A stretch of 64,000 bases of DNA from Gambelia wislizenii (lineage: Eukaryota > Chordata > Lepidosauria > Squamata > Crotaphytidae). Each line of letters opens with the position of its first letter. Position 1 is the first letter of the stretch. Both the position numbers and the translations under genes were made by a program. Shown here one piece after another: positions 1-10,660 of the stretch. The notes below the pieces were generated by a model. That model searched no databases and was not told where the DNA came from. It saw nothing but the letters and a program-made list of their open reading frames with translations. Location: the NCBI GenBank assembly GCA_030847615.1, contig JAUMIR010000001.1:268087187-268151186 (forward strand), written 5' to 3'.

Positions 1-165
1 CCAATTCAATTTCAATTCATTTACTCCTTCCCTTTTTTGAAGTGTCTCTTGCAAAACTATTATATCTGCTTGATCCTTCTTCAATAGTGCTTCAATCCTT
101 TTTCGTTTTATTACCGTGCCAAGGCCATGAACATTTAATGTTGATATCTTTAATTTATTAACCAT
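1..165 (-). pseudogene. L1 LINE ORF2 N-terminus (endonuclease), partial
   Basis: Read on the minus strand from the ATG at 165, 55 codons stay open to the window edge. The peptide has the L1 apurinic endonuclease start: a STLNVHGLG block (family: LNVNGL) about 9 residues in, then IVLQET around residues 36-41, where the Glu is the metal-binding residue of this nuclease family. In L1 the protein nicks target DNA and reverse-transcribes the element's RNA. ORF1 lies just upstream on the same strand, in the usual L1 order, about 330 bp away. The rest of ORF2 is outside the window. I call it a pseudogene only because ORF1 of the same copy is broken; this part itself shows no lesion. Confidence 0.8.
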
Positions 166-495
166 TAGATTCCTTATTACATTTTCTATAAAATCTTCTG
201 GCTCCAAAAAGTGACCTCCCTTCCCCATACCCACCCCTTCCCAATTCTTCCCCATTCCCTTCTCCCCTCCCCCTTTTCGCTTCTTTACCTCCCCACCTTG
301 TCTTCCCAAGGCAAATTGCCTTGCTCATGACCCCCCAGGTCTTCCAAGTGAGGAGAGGCGAAGAGATCATCTAATGGCCCAGAACAGCTCCCTCCCCCCG
401 AGTGCTCATAAAAATAAAAAATTAAAACATTTCCCCTCTCTTTTTTTCCCCTTGTAATTTTTTTCGTTCTTCTTCCTTCTGCTTTCTTCATCTGT

Positions 496-1597
496 CTAAA
501 CTTTTCCATCTCCGCTGTCCACTCCTCCATCAGCTCTGTACTCCTTCTTGTATATTCCCAACTCCTCCAACAGTCACAGTCCTTCTTCTGGTGTTTCCAT
601 TCTATATCTTTTTCCTGCCCATTCAAATTTCAAAAACACTGGATATCCCCAAGCATATTTTATACCAGCTTTCAAAAGAGTAGCAATACAAGGCTTCATC
701 GATTTTCTCCAGATTACTGTTTGTGGACAATAGTCATTATATAATTCCACCCTTACATCTCCATACTTCAGTCTCTCTGGATATTTCTTGACTGTTCTCA
801 TCAATTCCTCCTTGTTATTGTAATTAATAACTCTGACAATAACATCTCTTGGCAAAATACTTCTCCTTCCTGTCAGTTCTCTATGGATCCGCTCGATGTC
901 CTCTTCCCTCCATTTAATAGCTGGGGTCACTTGCTGTAGCCATTTCAACACTTCAGATTTCAGGTTAGATCCTTGATCTTTCCCCACAGATTCTGGCAGG
1001 AACCTTATTCTGAAGTTATTCCTGCATTGATAATCTTGCATGTATATCAGTTTTTCCCCCCATATCTGTGATTTTCTTCATATTGTCCTGGATCTGACTG
1101 CCTTGAAGTGTTTGGGTTTTAATTATTTCTTTGTTCTCTTTTACTATATTAAGAATATCTCCTTGTATTCCTTGTATTTTTGTACTCATTTCCACAAATC
1201 TTTCTTCAGATCTTTTCCTCTCCTTCTGCATTTCTTCTCTTATGCATGCAAACTCTGAAAGCATTCTCTTTTTATCTTCTCTAAATTCTGTCATCATTTT
1301 TGTAAAGAGAGAATTCATATGAGTTTTAATATCCCCTGTGCTTTCTCCCCTTCTTTCCCTCCCTTTTGGGGATGGGGGATTTAAGGCTGAGGCACCTAAT
1401 GGAGGGCCAATTTCTTTTTCCATCTTTTGTCCTTCTGGTTCACCCTTGTTATTCTGTACTTCCAGAAATATCCTCTCCAATCTCTCCAATTCCTTGTGCG
1501 ATCTATCTGATGGTTTACTTAATACTTGTGGTCTCAACCAGCTTTTTCCTGCTGTGTTACCTCTTTTTTTAGACATAAGAAAATCATAACACTCCAA
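496..1597 (-). pseudogene. L1 LINE ORF1 (RNA-binding protein), broken
   Basis: The frame starts at 1597 with a basic segment and a long heptad-rich coiled coil (EEMQKERKRSEERFVEMSTK and following), the trimerisation region of L1 ORF1p. A frame change near 1016-1041 leads into a second frame (1041-574) with the RRM and C-terminal domain: RNNFRIRFLPE, then IERIHRE and ILPRDVIVRVIN, matching the L1 ORF1p order. A TGA at about 574-572 interrupts it. The same frame then continues LLEELGIYKKEY to a stop at 496, so the TGA is a premature stop and not the natural end. The protein normally coats L1 RNA as a chaperone. One frameshift plus one stop make this copy non-functional. Confidence 0.8.
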
Positions 1598-1955
1598 ACT
1601 TTCGTTTCTTCCCTTCTGTTAATGGCCCCTCCTTCCTTCACCATTTATTTTTTTTAAAGCTTTCCACTTATTCTCCAGTTAGATCAAATATTTCTTCCTC
1701 TACTAAATCATCCTTTTCATTTGCCTACAATTGTTCGCTGCTTTCTCCAACCTTAGTGATTTATTAGCCAAATGTTCTTTTTAATTATGATAGAGACTGT
1801 TCCAAGATCAAGATCGGACAAAACCGAAAGTAACTATCTGTTTACTTTAGGCTTCTTTGATCTGTGGTTTTCCCTTCTATTAACATTCCTTAGTAATTCA
1901 CAACCATAAATCTTCCCTTAAGAGCTCCCCTCATGCCTTTTTGAGGGGAAAATAT
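1598..1955 (-). mobile_element. Probable L1 5' untranslated region
   Basis: About 360 bp directly upstream of ORF1 on the minus strand, ending where CR1 sequence begins. No reading frame is seen. Assignment rests on position only: an L1 that keeps ORF1 and the start of ORF2 would be expected to have its 5'UTR here. The exact 5' end is not visible. Confidence 0.45.
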
Positions 1956-1957
1956 TC

Positions 1958-2468
1958 ATTTAATTCCATTACCTTGAGCACCCATCCTGGGAATTGTTCC
2001 TACGCCATTGAAGCTTGGCTCCTCCCCTTGACCTTTGGCTTTTCTGACTTTCCCCCTACATGAGCTGGCTGTTTGTTTGAATTGTTTGGTGATTTCCTCC
2101 TTTTTCCATTTCTTGTACATGTCCTTTTTATGTTTTAGTTCAGCTGAGAGCTCTTTTGACATCCATCCTGCTTTCTTTAGACACCTCCCCTGTTTCCTTC
2201 TCATTGGAGCTGTTTGAAGTTGTGCCTTCAATATCTCACTTTTTAGAAACTCCCATTCTTCATGAACTCCTTTATCTTTTAGTATTTCTGACCATGGGTT
2301 CACCCCCAATAATTCCCTAAGTTTCCTGAAATCAGCTTTCTTAAAGTCTAGAAGGCATGTCTGACTATGCTTGGCTTCCCTTTTCCTCTGTATAACAAAC
2401 TCCAGGAGAACATGGTCACTCCCCCCTAGGGATCCTGCCACTTCCACACCATTAACCAGGTCAGGTCA
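1958..2468 (-). pseudogene. CR1-type LINE fragment, endonuclease end and linker to RT
   Basis: Minus-strand frame beginning DLVNGVEVAGSLGGSDHVLL. The GSDH block holds the catalytic Asp-His of the endonuclease; LLDFKKADFRKLRELLG and PWSEIL follow, as in the region between endonuclease and reverse transcriptase of reptile and bird CR1. About 160 codons are open. The fragment is cut on both sides: no N-terminal endonuclease upstream and no RT downstream. It abuts the L1 5' end, so one of the two elements probably inserted at or beside the other. Confidence 0.75.
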
Positions 2469-2469
2469 A

Positions 2470-2875
2470 TCAACCGAAAATGTACAAGAACACATAGCTT
2501 CCTGCAATTCCCTACAATTGTACACCAACCCAGACAGGCAGAGAGTCACAGCATTCTTCATAAAAATATTAAAAGGTGGTTGGGAAACAGGGAGGGGAAA
2601 TCCAGAAAAGTACTATCTATGCTGTGAAAGTGCAAACAGTTAAAGAGAGAAGCAGTTAAAGAGGGAACATGCCCAATGAGGGCATGAACATAACTGGACA
2701 GTCTAGAAATGCACAAAGAAGACATAAGCAATGCTTTGCTGGACACTGATTGCAAAAGGCATATTTTGTCACTGTTTGGTTGGGATTCGGGGCAAGGCAC
2801 ATGAGGAGCTAATAAAAGAAATTACAAATAAAGGATGAAGGGCTCTGATCTGGCTTGAGAAATGGTGGGTTAAAT
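2470..2875. other. No recognised feature
   Basis: AT-rich sequence between two LINE remnants. Short frames on both strands show no domain I recognise. Confidence 0.4.
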
Positions 2876-2965
2876 ACTTATTTATTACCCACCTCTCCCC
2901 TCAGGATCAGGGCGGGGTACCTTACAATATACAATACAGTGCAACACAATTCAATTGAATACAGG
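2876..2965 (-). repeat. LINE 3' end (L2/CR1-like tail)
   Basis: Read on the minus strand it has CCCCGCCCTGATCCTGAGG, GGGTAATAAATAAG, the pattern of the final 3'UTR of lizard L2/CR1-type LINEs (comparable tails lie at 26.3 kb and 42.0 kb). Only the terminal stretch is present. Confidence 0.5.
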
Positions 2966-4015
2966 TCAATACATACAATCTTCTAGTTTCCAACCACTTT
3001 TCTAGCCATTACATCCCACCAGCACTTAAACTCTAAAGCACAACTTCCCACAATGGTTTGTCACTGTGAATATTGGAGAAAACCAGGGTCAGACCAAATT
3101 AGGGAATCAGGGAGAGAACTGAAACTGAAGAGGAGAAAACTAGCCTTTGGCACAGTCCTGAAAGCCAGGTTATGACTTAACTGTTACATGTGACCTAAGA
3201 ATTGTGAAAATGCTGGGGCATGCGTGGAATGGACAGAGCATGCTTAGTCTTGTGATACAGTTGATTACCCACACATGTAATAACAAGGCCAAACACAAAG
3301 CTTGGGTTAAAATAGGGGCCACTTTATACTATCATCTATTTAATCTTTATTCCTTTGGATAGGCACACTGCGGGGAGACCCAATGCAGGAAAAGCTGGAG
3401 CTGATGGTCTCACCCAGACCTACCTCCGAGCTTCCCTGAGCAAAACACCTGAGCCCCGAGGGGGGGTTCCCATCAATTGGGCCATCCCCCCCTGTCACCA
3501 TCTGCTGGCAGACAAAATCTCCAGGACAAAACACCTCAAGTCACATGACCTCTGGTGAGGGCTCAGCTCTCAAGCCGTCCTCAAGGATAGTCTACTCCCC
3601 AGCCCCAAGGTCACATGACCTGCAAGGATAGCTTGATAGAGCCATCCTTCATCCAAAAGGGCTGACATATGTCATGGCCAAGGTGGTAAGTGTACACCAA
3701 ACTAATCCCAATCTCCCCCACAACCTGCCAGGTGACCACCTATTTAGGACACCACTCTAGGGCCAATCGTCCAATTCCTCTGCAACAGTGTGGGGTAGGT
3801 AAAAAAAAAACATGGAAAGGGGAAAAAAATCCTATCTGGCCCATAAGTGACAGAGGTGAGAGTATGGGTCAAATTGAACCAAAAGAGAGGGAGGGAAGGG
3901 GCGGTCTTACCTTAAATATGCCCCCTTTCTGCCACAAACCTTGTACGTCATTTTGCAATGTGCCATGATCCAATTAAACGGCATCTCCTCATGTGAGGCC
4001 ATCAAAGCACCTCCC
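2966..4015. other. No recognised gene; possible old LTR sequence
   Basis: From about 3330 to 3960 base composition shifts to C-rich with paired TCACATGACCT motifs near 3541 and 3611. This could be LTR-derived, but I see no TG...CA ends or duplicated target site. Short frames here lack domains. Confidence 0.25.
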
Positions 4016-4017
4016 CT

Positions 4018-4058
4018 CAGCACTGCTGTGCTGTGCTGTGCTGGTGTGTGTGTGTGTT
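4018..4058. repeat. Short (CTGTG)n/(TG)n microsatellite
   Basis: Repeated GCTGT/TGTGC followed by a run of GT dinucleotides. Confidence 0.8.
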
Positions 4059-4059
4059 A

Positions 4060-5440
4060 AAAATATAGAAACCCACCCACAAAGCCAAAACAACATATTA
4101 TTTGGACTGCTTTCTTCTCAACACTGGATGCTCCTTTTTCTTTTTTTAAAGCTGGCAGAAAGCTGAGCCTCCTGTTACAACTCATTCATTGTTAAGATTA
4201 ATCTCCACTCTCAAGGACATTTGTTTCCTGCAATTAATCTTGGAGAGCATGACTGAGCATGTGATGCTGTTTGCCTTCTTGCTGAAACATCCTCTAGTCT
4301 CATAGCTGGCTCATGGAATCCATAATAGTATCCTATGGCATGTTCATATACCAAATTTTAAACTGATTTAACAACTATTGCAGCAACATGGGTATCCTTA
4401 ATTTTTTTAAAGGATCAGATAGTTCTTTGATGGACATCAAACCAAAACTATAAGCAGGAACAGGTTTGATTCAAGATATTATGCTTCCTGATGCAGAGCA
4501 GCAAACATCTCATTCACCAAGACAAGGTTCATAGTACCCAAACCTAGCCAAGCTTTGAGTCCTGTTAATATGCCCTAATGATAGTCCTGTAATATCTCAT
4601 AATTTGAAGTATTGGATGCTTTGAAGGTGTCAAGTAGATCAAGGTGAGGTCAGATGGAGGTCACAAGGACCTGGAAAGGTGTCTTAGAAACATTTAGCAA
4701 GCAAGCCCAAACTAGGATTGAGTGGAAGCCCCTTAGTAAACAAAACCATTAATGTGGTATGTGTTAATTCCTTCTTCGGTGGTTAGTCAAACCACCTAAA
4801 CAATCAAGTGTCTTCTCCAACTCAAATCCCCAGGAAATATCCCTTGGAACCCCCACCTGTCCTGCATTGCAAGGTTGTTGTAAACCCATCAATTCCTATC
4901 TCTCAGCTATTAACAGCAATCAGTCAAGTTTTGGTTTCCTTTGTTTACCTAGTGGGAAAACCATCCAGGCTTTGTCTTAGGCAGAGTACCCCTTCAGGAG
5001 ATGAAGCAGGGTATAAATATTAGTGCCCCAACAATAGAAAAGTGTGCCACTGTGGATGAGACCAGCCACTCTCTTTCTAGGCATGCTCCCAGATCAGAAT
5101 TTTTAATGCCACCCTCAGACCTTGGTCTGAGTACTCTAAAATTCCACTCTCCAAGACTGGTAACTATCACCCTATTCCCCGAATCTATTCCTCTATCCAT
5201 TCTTTCTGTCTTAACTCTTTGATAGCCTTGTGTGGTTCTTGTGAGCATGTTTTGCATGTGTTAATGCTTTTTCTGTTACTGGAGTTCTCTGCAGTTAGTA
5301 CTGGTACAAATAGGCGAAAAGATCCCAAAGTTACCCTCCTCTTGTGGCCTTCTGTTTGAACTAATAATAATAATTCCCCCAAATATTAATATAGTTTTGG
5401 CATCACAAGTGGGCTTCTAAAGCACCCCCACCTCTTCAGG
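4060..5440. other. No recognised feature
   Basis: About 1.4 kb of ordinary composition. The frames near 4808-5257 overlap on both strands and carry no domain or codon pattern that suggests a gene. Confidence 0.4.
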
Positions 5441-5445
5441 TAACA

Positions 5446-5505
5446 GTCCCATTTGGGAGAAAGGCAGGATATAAACCAATCAATGAAATAAATAAATTTT
5501 GAAAT
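5446..5505 (+). repeat. LINE/SINE 3' tail
   Basis: CCCATTTGGGAGAAAGGCAG, then GGATATAAACCAATCAATG and AAATAAATAAAT: the common L2-type 3' tail. The body of the element is not recognised upstream. Confidence 0.5.
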
Positions 5506-5884
5506 TTGAGGTATCAAAAAATAATAACACCCCAAACATGGCTCCCCTTCATTGGCAGTGAAAATACATTAACAAATGATTTGCTATCCTAAAATCAGCC
5601 TCCTGAAGCATTTGCCTCACCTTGACTAATGACAGAGATGGCCACAGGGTCTATTGCAAGCTTCTGTATATTGAACAAGAACAGCTTTTAAGACTAAAAC
5701 TCACTAAAAATGGAATTATTGTTTCAAATTGCTAATCCATGTTTGTTCTGAAAAATTAGAACTCGTATACAACATTGTAATTATGTCTGGGTAATGAAGT
5801 AAGCTCCTCTGCATAAAATCTCCACTTACTTTTAAAAATCTATTTCTGATTTTAAAAACATGATAATTTTCTAGTAATCTCTCT

Positions 5885-6392
5885 CTCTGGCTTCTCTTCG
5901 CAAATGAAGATTCAGGAAGGACACATCCCACGCTTCCTGCAAGCGCGCTGAGGACTAAAAAGGCTAATCCGAGATAGACAAGTCCAGTTGCAGAAAGCAC
6001 AGCAGAAGGTTTCCTTGGGTGATGTTTCTGGGTTCTGATTTTTTCTGCATTGTCATTTCTCTTCAAGACTTGTTCGGCATGAGTTCTCAAATAAAGCTGC
6101 AGCATTGTGGATAGTGTGTCTCCGTGCCTCCCGATGTGAGGGCAGGGTGGACCATTGTTGGTGATCAATTTGGCCGAGCCTGAGGTGTTGTTTCAGGAAG
6201 TCCTTGTATCACTTTTTTGGAGCGCCCCTCTTATGCTGACCCACGGTGAGTTCACTGTAGAATACTATTTTTGGGAGATGATGGTCCTCCATCCTAGAAA
6301 CATGCCCTGCCCAGCACAGCTGTGTTCTCAATATCATGGCCTCAATGCTGGTGATCCCTGCTTGCTCAAGGACAGCAACCCCACTTTTAAAG
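5885..6392 (-). pseudogene. Non-LTR retrotransposon ORF2 C-terminal region, copy 1
   Basis: On the minus strand, shifting between frames, the region reads GITSIEAMILRTQLCWAGHV, SRMEDHHLPKIV, GAPKK and DHQQWSTLPSHRE, then a cysteine-rich end: CC-AF-CNWTCLSR ... QRACRKRG. This is the tail of an endonuclease-type LINE polyprotein ending in a small zinc-finger; the expected His before the last Cys is replaced by Pro (SPQRAC). The same family occurs in inverted orientation at 14.3-15.4 kb. I do not assign the clade. Stops and frame changes make it non-coding. Confidence 0.65.
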
Positions 6393-6735
6393 AGGTATAT
6401 TTATTCCTGGAAATTGACTTCAGACACTTTTCAGTTTCATTGAAACATATATGCAGTTTTTGACTGCAGGAAATTTGGGTATTAAACTTAGTTATTACTC
6501 TGAGTAGTTTTGCTGCTGAATTGTTGTAAAAGCCTGTGGATCTCACTCTGGATCCCACTTTTTCAGTGTTGTGTACTCTAATAAGAATATCTTGCAGCCC
6601 ACTATGGCACTACATTTCCATGGTGGTGTGATTGCTTACTCCTGTGAAGCAAGAGGCCAATCTATGGTAACACTGTTACTGTTGGGGCGTAGAAAGACAT
6701 GCTGTGTCCACCACGACCACCTGCAGAGTTGTTCC
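6393..6735. other. No recognised feature
   Basis: Unremarkable sequence between a LINE fragment and an LTR-like segment. Confidence 0.35.
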
Positions 6736-6739
6736 ACGT

Positions 6740-7175
6740 TGACAGGACACCAAGGAGAAGGTTTCTGGAGAGACTTCTGCAAAAGACTTCAGGCTCAGAA
6801 GGAAAAATTCCTTCACCCCAGCACACTGCTTTGAGCTCTGGCTTGCCAAATAAAGATAGCAACAAGGCCAGCCTTCACTCATCTTGAGGGCTTTAATCTT
6901 TGCAGTATATTTACAATAAATATACAGAGTATAGGACAATTTCTCTTAAACCAACAAACTGCTTTGCCAACCACCAACCACAACAAACCCACACTGGAGG
7001 TAATTCCCATCTCCTTTTTATAGGCAGTTAAACAATGCCTGTTACATCAGGCATCTCAGGTGTGCATACGCTCAAATGCTAACACACACACACACACCTG
7101 CCACTGGAGCTTAACTACTTTCATTTCTAAGCTTACAGCTCCATCTTGTGGTCACATCCATGTCATTTCCTGACA
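6740..7175 (-). mobile_element. Possible copia-like solo LTR
   Basis: Read on the minus strand the segment begins TGTCAGGAAATGACATGG, has a TATAAAAAG box, then TTGTAAATATACTGCAA, a TTTATTTGG stretch, and ends near CCTGTCA. Length (436 bp), start (TGTCAGGA) and internal order resemble the 435-bp copia LTR at 53335-53769. Flanking 5-mers do not match, so insertion boundaries are unproven. It contains a (CA)n run at 7081-7099. Confidence 0.35.
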
Positions 7176-7226
7176 GTTACCATACATCTCCTACATCAGA
7201 TAGGCTTTTGCTGAAGAGCCAGACAT

Positions 7227-7556
7227 AGGACATTTTCAGATGCGATTTTCGGCAGCAAATATCCCAAAATAGCTCTGTTGCTGCCGCTCGGCAGGGAAGC
7301 AGTTTCAGATGACGCCGCCCCTCTGCCAAAACCCTCCGTGTCACTTCCGTGACAGAATGGAGGAAATCACATCATATTTCACTCATGGGCAACATTCGTG
7401 AATGAATATGATGCGGCTTCCTCCATTCTGTCATGGAAGAGACACGGAGGGTTTCAGCAGAGGGACAGCCTCATCCAAAACTGCTTCCCTGCTGTGCGGC
7501 AGCAATGGAGCTGTTTTAGGATATTTGCTGCTGAAAATTGTGTCTGAAAATGTCCT
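7227..7556. mobile_element. Long foldback (palindromic) MITE
   Basis: The left half, starting AGGACATTTTCAGATGCG, is the reverse complement of the right half, ending GTGTCTGAAAATGTCCT, along nearly its whole 330 bp. Matching inner blocks include GGCAGCAAATATCC / GGATATTTGCTGC and CCCTCCGTGTC / GACACGGAGGG, with the centre near 7390. It encodes nothing; such elements are moved in trans by a DNA transposase. Tips resemble those of the foldback at 31577-31939. Confidence 0.8.
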
Positions 7557-7639
7557 AAATGTGCCAAATAGCTACCAGACAAGAGCAGTAGTGGGAGGGT
7601 GACACGAGCAGAGGATCTCTCACAGACAATGACAGTGGC

Positions 7640-8612
7640 ACCAGGGCTAACACATGTTAGTTCTGTGCAGAACTACCACTTTTTAATGTCTTTTACCATG
7701 AAAACCCTATGATGAGACAATCCAAAATGATAGCAAGAAAAGTGCCAGGAGACACCCAAGTTGGATGGTACTCAGCAAGCTACTGGGGAAGAGCACAAGT
7801 ACAAGTGGCACGATTGCTAATAACACAACTGAATTCAAGCTGAAAGGACTTTCAGCTGTTGTCATGCTCAGAGGTGAAAGGAAAGTCCAAAGCTGCACAA
7901 TACTTATAGCAGGAACATGGAATGTGAGAAGTATGAATCAGGGTAAGCTACACATTGTAAAACAAGTAATGGAATGTATATATGTTGCAATACTTGGGTT
8001 GAGTGAGCTGAGGTGGACAGGAATGGGCCATTTTCAGTCATATAATCACACAGTGTTTGATTCAGAAAATGAAAACCTAAGAAGAAATGGGGTGACATTA
8101 ATAGGAAAGATGTAACAAAAGCAGTCAGGGGATATAATGTAAAGTTGGACTGAATAATATCAATAGGTCTTCAGGGAAAACCCATCAATATAACCATAAT
8201 CCAAGTTTATCCTCCAGCTACAGAGACAAAAGAAAACAGAATGATTCCATGCCAGAGTCCAGGAGTAAACTGATTGCTCACCAAAATAGGACATATTGAT
8301 AATCATAGGTGATTGGAATGCAAAAGTAGAGCAGAACCAAAGATTGTTGGACAATTTGGCCTAAGATCAAGAAATGAGGCAGGAGAGCAACTGATTGAAT
8401 TCTGTGAGCCCAAGAATTTGTTCAATGCAAACACATTCTTCGGGCAACAAAAGAGAACATTGTATACATGGATGTCATCTGATGCCTGATACAGACTACA
8501 TAATTGGAAGCAGAAGATGGAGAAGCTATATTCTCTCTACAAAAAACAAGGCCAGGAGCAGATTGTGGCACAGACAATGAACTACTAATATTTAAAATTT
8601 GTGCAAACCTAA
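7640..8612 (+). pseudogene. BovB (RTE-type LINE) endonuclease fragment
   Basis: Plus-strand frames show BovB order: lead-in GTWNVRSMNQGKLHIVKQ, LGLSELRWTGMGHF, RRNGVTLI, then (new frame) NITIIQVYPP, FGLRSRNEAGEQLIEFC, TLYTWMS, and RPGADCGTDNELL. The protein would be the endonuclease of BovB ORF2, which nicks target DNA. The catalytic SDH triad near the end reads TDN, so the His is lost, and there are several stops and frame changes from 8115 on. There is no RT: the element stops exactly where an LTR (TGTTACC) begins at 8613, so the LTR element most likely inserted into it. Confidence 0.8.
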
Positions 8613-9502
8613 TGTTACCAACCCTGACACCCCCTGCCCATATCTATAATGATTGGCAATATTTAATAATTTGGCCAAATGTGGCCTTCCAGGCCGTGTG
8701 GCCATTAATATTGGGAAATTCCAAAAACCAGGAATCCCAAAGACTAGCTTTCAGACTCAGTCAGATATACACCTAAGGATGGGCCAGTCCAAATTCCAAA
8801 GAAATGCTAATTTGCAAGGTGACATCCTGCCTGAACATCTGGCTAATCCCATCAGCCTAAGCTAAAATATTCAAGTCTGTACAGAACCCACATACCTTTT
8901 ACCTCCCCACAAACAAAGAGAGTTGCTTCCTCTATTCAATTACAAAGTATCCACACAATAAGTGCCATTAGCATATCTGGAGTGTCCATAGTCTTACCTT
9001 AAGAACATCCACAAAGCATTGCCTTTCACTCTAAATCCCACCCCCTGAAGGAAGTTATTGACAATATAACCCTTCCAAATCCCCACTCAAGCACACACAG
9101 ATCCCCTTCCTGTGGACACTACATCCATCTGTGTAGCCATTCCTGCTTTGGGACCCTCACTCTGCTGGTTTCTTCAATGACTTAATCTCCTCAGATAGGT
9201 ACAGTATCCCACCAAAACAACCTCCTTCCTCTATTCCCCCATCCCAATACTTCCTACTTTATTCTCTAGCCTTGCATGAGTGCTTGAAGCCTGAGTGTGT
9301 GTGTGAATGTTATTATTGTTTTCTCAAATAAAGATCAATTATTGTACTATCTAGCTTAATGTCTCCTCCCTACTAACAGTATAGATAGGTTAAAATATCC
9401 TATCTGTTGCCCCTCTCACCTAGCAAAGTTGAGTATATTAATTCCCCAAATTAATATTGATATTTGGAGGGTTCTTAAGACCACTGAGCATTTAGGGTAA
9501 CA
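8613..9502 (+). mobile_element. Retroviral-type LTR, TGTTACC family, copy A
   Basis: An 890-bp segment with short terminal inverted repeats TGTTACC ... GGTAACA. It carries AATAAA at 9327-9332 and shares blocks with copies at 47047-47964 (minus) and 63419-64000 (plus), e.g. GGCAATATTTAATAATTTGG near the start and AATTCCCCAAATTAATATT near the end. The 5 bp outside each end (CCTAA, GGATT) do not match, so it is either a 5' LTR followed by internal sequence or a rearranged copy. It lies at the broken end of BovB. Confidence 0.7.
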
Positions 9503-10660
9503 GGATTTGGTGGAGCAATGCAGAAAGACCCTGCACCCCTTTTCTTGTAAAATGCACACAAACAGTTTTGGGGTGTTGGATGTAGGGAAACCAGAGTGAG
9601 ACTTAGGCAGCCTTTTAAGTGTGAAAGTTCTTGCAAGTGTGGAATTGAGTGTTTGTGCCACAGGGCTACCATGGGTGAGAATCTTTACCCTCTTTCTATC
9701 TTGGTCAGTGCTTGGAAGTTGCCCCTACACCGAAAAGGTAGAGCACAAGGGCTGAGCATCAACTGTGCCTGGAAAGCTCTTCCCTACTTTGGGACTGTTG
9801 TGATGTGGGATCTGAGCAATAGGCACTAGGACAAAACATGCACACACTACACAATAGGGAAATTTGTTAGTGCTAGATTGTTGCAATTAGGCAGGAGGTA
9901 TAGGTCCTTGCAGGTAGCTCCCTGAGGACACGAATTTGTAGGGCGCACATCACATATGGTGGCAGACCTAGAGTTGGGGTTAGGACATTGCCTGGATCAC
10001 AGGAAGGTACCCATGGTTCCAAAAAAGTACTCAGTTTAGAGCCCTAAAGCGCTCTTCCCCCTCTTGTTCAGCCAAACAAGAGCAAGTTCACTCGAGTTCA
10101 TGTCCCCTCTTGTATGACACAAGGGTTCCCCCAAAAGGACCTCAGGAGATCTCTCTATCCTTGAGCCCATGTGCCACATCCCGAGTCGAGAGGGTGTGAC
10201 CTTGCAGGTGACTAGTTTGTGTAGTGTTGTGGAGACATTTTGGGTAAAGCCAAAGTAACATCTCCACACTTTGCCCGTAACTTGCTGGGGTGTTTAAAGA
10301 ACTTTCATGCTTTTGTCATGAGTTTTGCTTTAAAGAGGCACATTTGCATTTGTGAGTGTTATTGTGCTTGGAAGGAAATGTTAGGAAACACAAGCCATGT
10401 TCGAGAGCAGTCCCAAAATGGACAAGCTTGAGAAATGGATTATGAGCCTGGGAAAGAACCCTTGGAAACAGGGGTTGTTTAAAACTCCTGATCCGCTTAG
10501 TACCCTGCATGAGGCATTCTGCACACAGCCTAGGGGGATGGATGGCCCTAGGATTTGCCATGAGTTCTGTCCATGAATTGAAGGAGAAGGTAGAGAGACA
10601 GGATAATGAGCTTGATTTACAGGCATGGCTGCGTGTAGACTTCAAACATGGATAGCTTTG
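9503..10660 (+). other. Possible leader and gag-like remnant of an endogenous retroelement
   Basis: Follows the LTR directly. It has no strong repeat match by eye. A short frame from about 10419 (MDKLEKWIMSLGKNPWKQG) followed by a charged heptad-like stretch could be a degenerate gag start, with stops. The assignment is by position and is weak. No standard primer site is obvious directly after the LTR. Confidence 0.25.
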
